Origin: Pseudomonadota bacterium | GTDB lineage: Bacteria; Pseudomonadota; Alphaproteobacteria; JAAXGF01 | Assembly (NCBI GenBank): GCA_022563655.1 | Contig: JADFMW010000145.1 | Location: forward strand, 1 to 6,939 | Direction: 5' to 3' | DNA: 6,939 nucleotides | Part shown: one piece after another, positions 1 to 5,482 of the stretch | How the letters are laid out: every line of letters starts with the position of its first letter | Position numbering within the stretch: the stretch's first letter is position 1 | The notes under the pieces: generated by a model | Told to the model about the DNA's origin: nothing | Database searches by the model: none | Seen by the model: the letters and a program-made list of their open reading frames with translations, nothing else | Translations under genes and position numbers: made by a program

Positions 1-106
1 ACGCCGCCGTGGGCGGCGCAGCAAGCCGCCGCGATGCGGCCGATGATGTCGGCGAGGGCGAGGGCCGGCAGCAAGGTGGGGGCAAGGGCGAAGGTAGTTA
101 GGCGGC

Positions 107-718
107 TCACTCCTTCTTCGGCTTCCACTCGCGCGCCAGCCGTTGGGCCTCGGCGATCTGGGCGGGGGTCATTTTTTCCGCAATTATGTCGCGGTATTTC
201 CGGGCAGTGTCGATACCTTGCGCCGCTGCAAGGTTGTACCACAGGTGAGCCTGCACGTAGTCCTGAGGGATGCCCTGGCCCTCGCCGTACATGTCGCCGA
301 GGCTAAACTGTGCGTAGGCATGGCCCTGTTCGGCGGCGAGGCGCGCCCACTTCGCGGCTTCGGCATAATCCTGCGGCACGCCCTGGCCCTCGTTGTACAT
401 GACTACGAGCATCAACTGCGCGTGGGCAAGACCCTGTTCGGCAGCGCGGCGATACCACTTCACCGCCTCGGCATAGTCCTGGGGCACGCCCTGGCCCGTG
501 GTGTACATGAACCCGAGACTGAACTGGGCGCCGGCGTCACCCTGCTCGGCAGCCGATTTGAACCCCCGGAAGGCAGTATCGTAGTCGCCGCGCTTGGCAG
601 CGGCAGCAAGTGCAGCGGCAGCAAGTTTGCCAGCGGCAGCAAGTTCTTCGTCAAGGCCTGCCCATGCAGGTGCCGCCAATGACACGACCAGCGCCACGGC
701 AAGTGCAATGCACTTCAT
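107..718 (-). CDS. Exported Sel1-repeat (TPR-like) protein
   Basis: This is a 203-residue solenoid protein of the Sel1-like repeat family, which usually serves as a protein-protein interaction scaffold, often in the periplasm. The start is ATG at 718-716, because GGGGAGG (727-733 read on the minus strand) lies 8 bases upstream and the protein then opens with a textbook signal peptide: MK, a hydrophobic core, and AWA before G21. An in-frame extension to 817 is less likely. Three tandem repeats of exactly 36 residues follow (about 61-96, 97-132, 133-168). They share the pattern AQ.(S/M)L..MY..GQG(V/I)PQDY..A..W...AA.QG, preceded by a half repeat at 44-60. The tail (171-203) is a charged helix containing MTPAQIAEAQRLAREWK, common at the end of such proteins. 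Residues 26-42 are an Ala/Leu-rich stretch encoded by short direct repeats. The family and export are well supported; the binding partner is unknown. Confidence 0.9.
   Translation of the reverse strand: MKCIALAVALVVSLAAPAWAGLDEELAAAGKLAAAALAAAAKRGDYDTAFRGFKSAAEQGDAGAQFSLGFMYTTGQGVPQDYAEAVKWYRRAAEQGLAHAQLMLVVMYNEGQGVPQDYAEAAKWARLAAEQGHAYAQFSLGDMYGEGQGIPQDYVQAHLWYNLAAAQGIDTARKYRDIIAEKMTPAQIAEAQRLAREWKPKKE
215..538 (-). repeat. Three tandem 108-bp units encoding Sel1 repeats
   Basis: Three consecutive 108-base units, in frame inside the Sel1 gene, encode repeats of 36 residues each. The middle and upstream units are still recognisably similar at the DNA level, for example around the shared GGCACGCCCTGGCCC seen on the plus strand. 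This is the normal structure of the family and arises by internal duplication. Confidence 0.8.
599..644. repeat. Three copies of AGCGGCAGCAAGT
   Basis: The 13-base sequence AGCGGCAGCAAGT occurs at 599-611, 614-626 and 632-644, with periods of 15 and 18 bases. Both periods are multiples of three, so the frame of the minus-strand Sel1 gene is kept. The repeats encode the Leu-Ala-Ala-Ala motifs just after the signal peptide (residues 25-42). A likely origin is slippage; the count may vary between strains. Confidence 0.7.
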
Positions 719-736
719 GGTGCGCGCCTCCCCATA

Positions 737-757
737 GTTGAGACAGCTTACCTCAAC
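737..757. promoter_or_regulatory. Inverted repeat just upstream of the Sel1 gene RBS
   Basis: GTTGAG (737-742) and CTCAAC (752-757) are perfect inverted arms separated by 9 bases. They lie three bases upstream of the GGGGAGG ribosome binding site of the minus-strand Sel1 gene. The dyad could be an operator or a small hairpin in the 5' leader. The arms are short, so chance cannot be excluded, and I see no convincing -35/-10 pair here. Confidence 0.3.
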
Positions 758-886
758 GCACGTAACGACACGAGCAACACAGCGGACGATGAGAAAACAC
801 GCCAACGCGGCGGACAACCGGGGAAGCGGTCAGTGGCGAAGGATTGGGACCAGCGGATCCCTGACCGGCCCAGTCAGTAGCGGCCA

Positions 887-1642
887 TTAACGATCAGGAG
901 GCCCGCTGTATTTACGCAGATCGGCGCTAACGCCTGAACCCTTGAACTGCTTGCGGAATGCCTCTTGAAGGACTTGCAAGGCACATATCCCAGACTCGGC
1001 TGTTGAAGCTAGCGCGAATTTGTGCGCTGTGTCACCGCAGTGACGGGTGATGAGGCGGATCCCCGTATTGTCCTCCAAAGGGACGAGACTGCTCATGGCA
1101 GATTGCGGGTTCGGATGAGCGCCAAATTCAATGGCCAGCTCATACAACCCGACAAAATTCTTCTCAAGCCACCGCCCCACCTCCTTTACATTCCTGATTG
1201 TGGACCTGATTTTCTTGACCGCAAACTCCTTCCTCACGGCGTTCCCAGCCATCTTTTTCTCTGCGACCGTAGCCTCCGGGTGTGTGACCCGCTCCAGCCA
1301 CGTCGCGCCCGACTTAGGGTTCTTGTGGATGTGCAGCGAGTAAGCCGCGCATTCAAGACATACTCGGTTCTGTACGAATGCCTCGACCACCCGGCCTGCC
1401 GCCGCGCTCTCGCAAGCCGCAATGTACGCCGAGTGGGAGCGCACGAGGAGAATTGTGGGCGGCGTACTGGGCAGCCTGGGGCTGTCGCCCCTTACCCGCA
1501 CGAACCAGTTGTCGACCCTGATCAGGGCCTGGAACTCATCATTCATATGCGCGAACGTGGCAAGTTGCTGAAGGTACGAGTCTTCTAAGAACGCCGTGAG
1601 GCTGTCGGTCCCCCATCCGGGCGGCTTCGACATCTTCTCCAC
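887..1642 (-). CDS. Unrecognised helical protein, 251 residues
   Basis: I do not recognise a named family with certainty. The most probable start is GTG at 1642-1640, with AAGGAG (1649-1654 on the minus strand) 6 bases upstream. ATG at 1633 and TTG at 1681 are alternatives. There is no signal peptide or membrane segment, so it should be cytosolic. The protein looks mostly alpha-helical. Visible landmarks are LEDSYLQQLATFAHMNDEF (19-37), RSHSAYIAACE (68-78), a CLECAAYSLHIH stretch (95-106, two Cys and two His), a basic helix VRKEFAVKKIRSTIRNVKEV (136-155) and LYELAIEFGAHPNPQ (166-180). Many codons end in A or T (TTA, GAA, CTT, AAT) compared with the dehydrogenase at 2857-4392, suggesting a different history, possibly horizontal transfer. 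It is transcribed in the same direction as the Sel1 gene, whose start lies about 170 bases downstream, but is probably a separate unit. The coding call is firm; the function is unknown. Confidence 0.75.
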   Translation of the reverse strand: MEKMSKPPGWGTDSLTAFLEDSYLQQLATFAHMNDEFQALIRVDNWFVRVRGDSPRLPSTPPTILLVRSHSAYIAACESAAAGRVVEAFVQNRVCLECAAYSLHIHKNPKSGATWLERVTHPEATVAEKKMAGNAVRKEFAVKKIRSTIRNVKEVGRWLEKNFVGLYELAIEFGAHPNPQSAMSSLVPLEDNTGIRLITRHCGDTAHKFALASTAESGICALQVLQEAFRKQFKGSGVSADLRKYSGPPDR

Positions 1643-1885
1643 GTTCGTCTCCTTGTAAGCCTTCCGTGGTTCCTTTCCCAACAGGTCGGCCTACGAGGCA
1701 TAGAAGTCAACGGCAGGCGGGGCACTACGACCACCGCGCAGTCCGACTCGGGCAGCCCTGAGGAGGCCCGGCAAGGGTAACTGTGCGGGGGACTGTGAGG
1801 AGGCTGGGGGGTGTGTGGGCGCCGACCGGGCGAATGCCCGAGCCCCATGGCCGGCGCCTCTTGAGAAGGGCTGGTCCGCCACATT

Positions 1886-1910
1886 GATCGCGGTGGTTGT
1901 GGCCGCGATC
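1886..1910. repeat. Perfect 8-bp inverted repeat (hairpin)
   Basis: GATCGCGG (1886-1893) and CCGCGATC (1903-1910) are exact reverse complements with a 9-base loop. No T-run follows on the plus strand (TGAAAATCCC), so it is a poor intrinsic terminator on that strand. It is part of the dyad cluster upstream of the FecR-like gene. Confidence 0.6.
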
Positions 1911-1913
1911 TGA

Positions 1914-1957
1914 AAATCCCTGAATCGGCGCGATTATCGTATATGTGACAGGGATTT
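1914..1957. repeat. Perfect 9-bp inverted repeat enclosing a smaller palindrome
   Basis: AAATCCCTG (1914-1922) and CAGGGATTT (1949-1957) are exact reverse complements, 26 bases apart. The interior holds another dyad, AATCGgcgCGATT (1923-1935). The A/T-flanked arms and the spacing could mark binding sites for a protein dimer or the subterminal repeats of an insertion sequence. No transposase is recognisable nearby, so the mobile-element reading is only a possibility. Confidence 0.6.
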
Positions 1958-1966
1958 ATGCGGGAG

Positions 1967-1984
1967 ATGTGACCGCCGTCACAT
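1967..1984. promoter_or_regulatory. CRP/FNR-type palindrome, TGTGA-N6-TCACA
   Basis: ATGTGACCGCCGTCACAT is a perfect dyad of 7-base arms around 4 bases. It contains both conserved half-sites of the CRP consensus, TGTGA (1968-1972) and TCACA (1979-1983), with the canonical 6-base spacing. A further single TGTGA half-site lies at 1944-1948, 24 bases upstream and so close to a whole number of helical turns. The site is about 120 bases upstream of the FecR-like start, and no clear -35/-10 was found between them. Binding by a CRP-family regulator is inference from the motif alone. Confidence 0.45.
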
Positions 1985-2105
1985 GCCGGCGCGCGATATT
2001 TGTCCACCTTGACCGATCTCGTCACGCGTAAGCACGCCAAGCACGCGTTCCTGGTTCGGGAACCGGGACCGCTCACCAACGAGGAGATCGGGGAAGGGCA
2101 TGGAA

Positions 2106-2813
2106 ATGGACGAATCGGGAGGGGTGGACCGCCCCCCCGGCGGCGCTGAAACCGAGGTCGGTCGTCGGCAAACTCTGGCGCACGCGGGCCTGGCCGCATC
2201 GCTTCTCTATCCGGCGGGTGCGATTTTGTTGGCCGCCACGGTGCTGCTCGCGGGCGATGCGGCGCCGGTCCTTGCCGGCGAGGACATTGGCAGCGCGACG
2301 ATCGTCGTCGAGAAGGTGACCGGCGCGCTCGACGGCGACGTTCGCCGACTCGCGCGGGGCGAACGCGTCCGGCGGAACGAGGTCATAGAGACCGCCGACT
2401 CGAGCGCCTCGGAGATCGTCTTTCTCGACGACACCAAGGTTGCCCTTGGTCCGAACGCGCGGCTGATCCTCGACCGCTTCGTGTTCGACCCCGACCCGGC
2501 GCTCGGCAAGTTCGCGATGACCACGGACAAGGGCGTGTTCCGGTTCCAGTCGGGCAAGCTGGCCAAGGGTTCTTATGTGATCCGCACGCCCGCCGTGACG
2601 ATCGCGGTGGGCGGTGCGGCCGGCAGCGATGCCGCAAAGGTCGCGAGACCGGAAGATTGCAAGCTGGTGTCCACGACCGTTTTTGCGGACGGGACGATGC
2701 TCCCGCCCGGCGCGCCGCCCGAGTGGGCCGTCGCCGCGGTGCGGGAACTTGACGAGAAGTTGGGGTATTCGGCCGAGGAGGCCGGCGACGCTCGGCCGTG
2801 CCACGGGCCGTGA
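2106..2813 (+). CDS. Exported FecR-like domain protein with unusual C-terminus
   Basis: This 235-residue protein carries a FecR-like domain of the stand-alone exported type, not the cytoplasmic anti-sigma form. The second ATG (2106) is preferred because GGGGAAGGG (2090-2098) then sits 7 bases upstream; ATG 2100 would leave almost no spacer. After a hydrophilic leader of about 25 residues comes a hydrophobic stretch (about 28-52). It ends in APVLA before GED, consistent with a signal peptide or anchor and export to the periplasm. The FecR core runs from about 63 to 169. It shows R.NEVIETAD.S.SEIVFLDD (near 90-109), the ALGPNARLILDRFVFDP motif (113-129) and the KGVFRF...YVIRTPAVTIAV motif (142-168). 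Family members normally continue with V-R-G-T and more beta strands. Here the sequence changes to VGGAAGSD and a 60-residue tail I do not recognise, with two cysteines (185, 232). The gene is convergent with the dehydrogenase. The domain is well supported; the role (cell envelope or signalling) is unknown. Confidence 0.8.
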   Translation: MDESGGVDRPPGGAETEVGRRQTLAHAGLAASLLYPAGAILLAATVLLAGDAAPVLAGEDIGSATIVVEKVTGALDGDVRRLARGERVRRNEVIETADSSASEIVFLDDTKVALGPNARLILDRFVFDPDPALGKFAMTTDKGVFRFQSGKLAKGSYVIRTPAVTIAVGGAAGSDAAKVARPEDCKLVSTTVFADGTMLPPGAPPEWAVAAVRELDEKLGYSAEEAGDARPCHGP

Positions 2814-2829
2814 GGTCCGCGGCGATGGC

Positions 2830-2854
2830 GGCGCCGAAGAACGCGCCCGGCGCC
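2830..2854. terminator. GC-rich hairpin between two convergent stops
   Basis: GGCGCC at 2830-2835 and again at 2849-2854 can pair across a 13-base loop. The hairpin sits in the 43-base gap between the stop of the FecR-like gene and the stop of the convergent dehydrogenase gene. There is no T-run on either side, so efficient intrinsic termination is doubtful. The position is the main argument. Confidence 0.25.
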
Positions 2855-2856
2855 TC

Positions 2857-4392
2857 TCAGCCGGCCTGATACTCCGGCGTCAGCAACGTGGCGCCGAGCT
2901 TCGCCCGGCGCGTAAGCCACGGGCTCGGGCGGTAGCGGGGGTCGCCGTAGAAGCGTTGCATGGCGGCGAGGATGTCGAAGACGCGCGCGGCCCCCAGCTC
3001 GTCGCCGAAGGTCAAGGGGCCGTGGGGATAGGCCAGCCCGAGCTTGACCGCGAGATCGATATCCTGGGGCGAGGCGATGCGCTGCTGCGCCATGTCGCAG
3101 CCGACGTTGACGATCATGGCGACGATGCGCTGGGCGACGAACCCGGGACTGTCGTTGATCATCGTAACGGGCACGCCGTCGCTGCCGAGCAGGCCGCGCG
3201 CGGCGGCGATGCACTCGGGATCGATCACCGGCGGGGCCATCAGCGTGCGTCGCCGACCGAGCCCGAACAGGGTGTCGACCGCCACGGTGCGCTTCGGGTC
3301 GAGCGCCTGCGCAAGCGCCGTCGTCGTCGCGTCATCGCCCAACGGCGTGACCAGGCAGAGGGCTTGGGCCGAGGGCCTGTCGCCGCTTTCCAGGGGCGCG
3401 TCCAGGGTTGCCAAGAGCTTCGAGAGGATGGCGTGGCCGCCGGGCTCGGCCGGGCTCAGCCACACGCTTGCGGGCCGCGCCTCGGGCGCCGGGGCCTCGG
3501 CCGGCATGTCGGCCGTGGCGTCCTCGTAGCGATAGAACCCCTGACCGGTCTTGCGCCCGAACAGCTCGGCCGCCATGCGGTTCCGGGCGAAGGGCGAAGG
3601 CCGGTAACGCGGCTCTTCGAAATACTGATGGTAGATGGACTCGGTCGCCAGTTGGGAAACATCGAGGCCGATCAGGTCGAATACCTGGAACGGCCCCATT
3701 CGGAATCCGACGGCGTCGCACATGATGCGGTCGACATCGGCGAAGGAGGCGACGCCTTCATCGACGATGCGCAGCGCTTCGGTGCTGTACCCTCGGTCGG
3801 CGTGGTTGACGATGAAGCCCGGCGTGTCCGCGACCATCACCGGGTGACGCCCCATCCGGCCAGCGAGTCCGCTCAGCGACTCGCCCACCCAGGGCTCGGT
3901 GAGCATGCCGGAGACCACCTCCACCAGCCATACCGAGGGAACGGGACTGAAGAAATGCATGCCCCCGACCCGGCCGGCCCGCCGACACGCCGATGCGATG
4001 GCGGTCACCGACAGCGACGAGGTGTTGGTGGCAAGGATGCAGTTGCGCTCGACGATTTCCTCCAGCCGGCGAAACAAGTTCTGCTTGACCTCGAGATCCT
4101 CGACGATCGACTCGATGACCACGTGACAGGGCGCGAATGCCTGCAACGCCCCGACGGGTTCGATGCGATTCCATGCCTCCTTGGCGGCGGCCTCGTCCAT
4201 TCGTCCTTTTTCAACCGCCCGCCAGAGCTTCTTTTTCACGAACGCGGCGGCCTCGCCGGTCGTCTCCTGGCGCACGTCATAGAGCGGCACGCGAATGCCC
4301 GCGGTCGCGGCGATCTGGGCGATGCCGCGCCCCATCGCCCCGGCGCCGACGATGCCGACGACCAGATCGGCCCTCGTCGCGTCCAGCGCCAT
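2857..4392 (-). CDS. 3-hydroxyacyl-CoA dehydrogenase, two C-terminal domains
   Basis: This soluble NAD-dependent enzyme oxidises 3-hydroxyacyl-CoA to 3-ketoacyl-CoA. It has 511 residues, the usual size for the PaaH/PaaC-like class that carries a second C-terminal domain. The start ATG 4392-4390 is preferred over an in-frame extension to 4488 because the Rossmann strand begins right after it and GGAG lies 9 bases upstream. The NAD-binding motif is GIVGAGAMGRG (13-23), with Asp39 at the end of strand 2. Catalytic residues match the human enzyme at a constant offset: Ser125 (NTSSLS), His146 (MHFFSPVP), Glu158 and Asn196 (DTPGFIVN). The first C-terminal domain runs from about 189 to 289 and ends in FGRKTGQGFYRYE. 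A linker rich in Ala and Pro follows, then a degenerate middle region and a second C-terminal domain (413-501: NDSPGFVAQRI, HGPLTFGDELG). The fold and reaction are secure; the substrate (fatty acid or hydroxyadipyl-CoA of phenylacetate breakdown) cannot be told, since no thiolase, CoA ligase or paa gene is adjacent. Confidence 0.95.
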   Translation of the reverse strand: MALDATRADLVVGIVGAGAMGRGIAQIAATAGIRVPLYDVRQETTGEAAAFVKKKLWRAVEKGRMDEAAAKEAWNRIEPVGALQAFAPCHVVIESIVEDLEVKQNLFRRLEEIVERNCILATNTSSLSVTAIASACRRAGRVGGMHFFSPVPSVWLVEVVSGMLTEPWVGESLSGLAGRMGRHPVMVADTPGFIVNHADRGYSTEALRIVDEGVASFADVDRIMCDAVGFRMGPFQVFDLIGLDVSQLATESIYHQYFEEPRYRPSPFARNRMAAELFGRKTGQGFYRYEDATADMPAEAPAPEARPASVWLSPAEPGGHAILSKLLATLDAPLESGDRPSAQALCLVTPLGDDATTTALAQALDPKRTVAVDTLFGLGRRRTLMAPPVIDPECIAAARGLLGSDGVPVTMINDSPGFVAQRIVAMIVNVGCDMAQQRIASPQDIDLAVKLGLAYPHGPLTFGDELGAARVFDILAAMQRFYGDPRYRPSPWLTRRAKLGATLLTPEYQAG

Positions 4393-4672
4393 ACTCTTTG
4401 TCTCCGCTCGAGTCTCGAACGGCGATTCTCGAGCGAGGCCCACCGGCCTGCTTTCTGGATGCAGGAGTCGAACGGCGGTCATCAGCACTTGCCCTCCAGC
4501 ATCAAGGCTGCCTCGCGGCCATCGTACCGGCTCACCGTCAACACTTCGTTAACCACGGGCAGAGCGCGCACCGGCGCGCCGGCGATGGATCCGGCGGTCT
4601 CACGCGCCGCTCCCTCGCCGCGAACTCGCGCTGCGCCGCCCTCACACGGCAGGTTGCAACGCTCCGTCTTCG

Positions 4673-4942
4673 CTACAGGTGAAGCGTGCGCATCGCCAGC
4701 CTGCTGGGCGGCACGATCCGAATGTGGTTCACGACCGACTGAACGCCCGCGAGCTTGCTAACGGTCTCGCCGGCAACGCTCTTCTGGTTGCCGCTCTCGA
4801 GGACGCCGTCGAGGAGGGCGATGCCGTCGCCTCCGCGCAGATCGAGCGCGTCCGCGACGTAGCCCAGGCGATCACTCAGCGCCGATGCTCGGGTCGATCT
4901 CGCGACGATCGGGCGATGCGTCCCGGCCGATCTCGCCCGCAA
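4673..4942 (-). CDS. BON-domain-like small protein or fragment
   Basis: This reading frame of 89 codons opens only with a TTG and has no visible ribosome binding site. Residues 41-77 match the second half of a BON domain, a small fold associated with phospholipid binding in envelope proteins. The pattern is a beta strand (IALLDGVLES), a helix (SVAGETVSKLAG) and a closing strand (VQSVVNHIRIV). Third codon positions over about 4673-4890 are strongly G/C, as in real genes of this window. The upstream 15-20 codons lose that bias, so the true N-terminus may be missing or frameshifted. BON proteins normally have a signal peptide or repeated domains, and neither is present. It is most likely a decayed remnant, although a short functional protein is possible. 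Confidence 0.35.
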   Translation of the reverse strand: MRARSAGTHRPIVARSTRASALSDRLGYVADALDLRGGDGIALLDGVLESGNQKSVAGETVSKLAGVQSVVNHIRIVPPSRLAMRTLHL

Positions 4943-5273
4943 AAACTATCCCGATCACCGAGCGTAAGCGGCGCGGCCGGCGGCGGCCCTGATCGAGATC
5001 AAGATGGCCGTTGCCACTCGATCAAGTTCGACCACGACCCTCGCGCGGCCAGCCAATTGAAACCGGCCAAGGCGAACAGGAAAGGCTTACGGGTGGCAGC
5101 GGGAATATCCTGGGGCGCGCGGTCATGAAGTGGGTTGCGGTTGGGGATTGGGCGGGCCTTTCGAAGTCCGGTATCGCCCATTGCGGACATCGTGCACGTA
5201 ACCATTCGGTATTCCCTTCGGGTGCGCACTCAGCGCGTGAAAGGACCATTGGGCAGGGTTTCCCATCGCCGAA

Positions 5274-5293
5274 TCCGCCCGATATAGGGCGGA
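5274..5293. repeat. Perfect 7-bp hairpin
   Basis: TCCGCCC (5274-5280) and GGGCGGA (5287-5293) are exact reverse complements around a GATATA loop. No T-run follows, so it is not an obvious terminator. It lies seven bases left of a second, larger hairpin, which suggests a structured leader or a dyad for protein binding. Confidence 0.5.
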
Positions 5294-5299
5294 CCCAAG

Positions 5300-5333
5300 C
5301 AACCACCCGATGAGGGTACCCCTGGGGTGGTTG
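5300..5333. repeat. Perfect 9-bp hairpin with internal palindrome
   Basis: CAACCACCC (5300-5308) and GGGTGGTTG (5325-5333) are exact reverse complements. The 16-base loop contains GGTACC, itself a palindrome. The right arm overlaps a G-quadruplex motif, so the two structures would exclude one another. It lies about 150 bases upstream of the dioxygenase start. Confidence 0.55.
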
Positions 5334-5348
5334 GGCCGGGGGAGTGGG
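5324..5348 (+). other. Canonical G-quadruplex motif
   Basis: The plus strand carries four G-tracts, at 5324-5327 (4 G), 5333-5335 (3 G), 5338-5342 (5 G) and 5346-5348 (3 G). The loops are TGGTT, CC and AGT, which satisfies the G3+N1-7 rule. It lies on the coding strand upstream of the dioxygenase gene. Such motifs can arise by chance in GC-rich DNA. The overlap with the right arm of the neighbouring hairpin is what makes it notable. Confidence 0.5.
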
Positions 5349-5482
5349 TGGCTTGGTTCGACCAGACACGGTATCATGGCATTGGCTGGACGGGTGGGCG
5401 AGCGGGATGGTCAAGCGATTCAGATCAAAGCGGAACGGCCCTAGTTCGTGATCAGACGAGAGCGGGGACGCGAGGCAGTGCC

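Larger units (their letters stand above)
1682..2099. other. Divergent intergenic region rich in inverted repeats
   Basis: I see no credible gene in this stretch, which lies between the divergent unknown gene and the FecR-like gene. The left part (1682-1817) is G-rich on the plus strand and shows nothing specific. From 1818 to 1984 there is a run of dyads. An outer GGCGCCG/CGGCGCC pair (1818-1824, 1852-1858) encloses a CGGGC-gaat-GCCCG hairpin (1827-1840). Further dyads lie at 1886-1910, 1914-1957 and 1967-1984, listed separately. At 2053-2064 there is a small GGTTCggGAACC palindrome. This could be a shared regulatory region, a structured RNA, or the eroded end of a mobile element. Confidence 0.5.
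4943..5482. other. Gene-poor stretch before the dioxygenase gene
   Basis: No gene is convincing here. Open frames exist on both strands, for example 5125-5313 plus and 4999-5229 minus. They overlap each other, lack ribosome binding sites and match no family I know. The right half carries two hairpins and a G-rich motif, listed separately. A TATCAT (5372-5377) preceded by TTGGTT (5353-5358) has only a 13-base spacer, too short for a standard promoter. Confidence 0.4.

Noticed and set aside
1776..1817. G-rich run as a second G-quadruplex
   Set aside because: The loops between the three-G tracts exceed 7 bases, so the canonical pattern is not met.
2009..2149. Short plus frame from TTG (LTDLVTRKHAKHAF...), 46 residues
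   Set aside because: The first part has coding-like third positions, but the frame has no ribosome binding site, overlaps the FecR-like start and matches nothing I know.
1585..2199. Minus-strand open frame across the palindrome-rich gap
   Set aside because: The product is Pro/Arg/Ser-rich without domain pattern, overlaps the starts of two better genes and spans the inverted repeats.
2614..4761. Very long plus-strand open frame (715 codons)
   Set aside because: It is antisense to the dehydrogenase, whose motifs and catalytic residues are unmistakable. The frame is open only because GC-rich codons leave few stops on the opposite strand, and its product is low-complexity Arg/Gly/Ala sequence.
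5125..5313. Short plus frame beginning MKWVAVGDWAG, 62 residues
   Set aside because: It has no ribosome binding site and no recognisable domain, and it runs into the hairpins. Minus-strand frames of equal quality cover the same bases.
5351..5372. GGTTCGACC resembling a tRNA T-loop
   Set aside because: The flanking bases do not pair as a T-stem, and no acceptor or anticodon arm is found upstream.
5353..5377. Possible promoter TTGGTT ... TATCAT before the dioxygenase
   Set aside because: The spacer is 13 bases, too short for a standard sigma-70 promoter.
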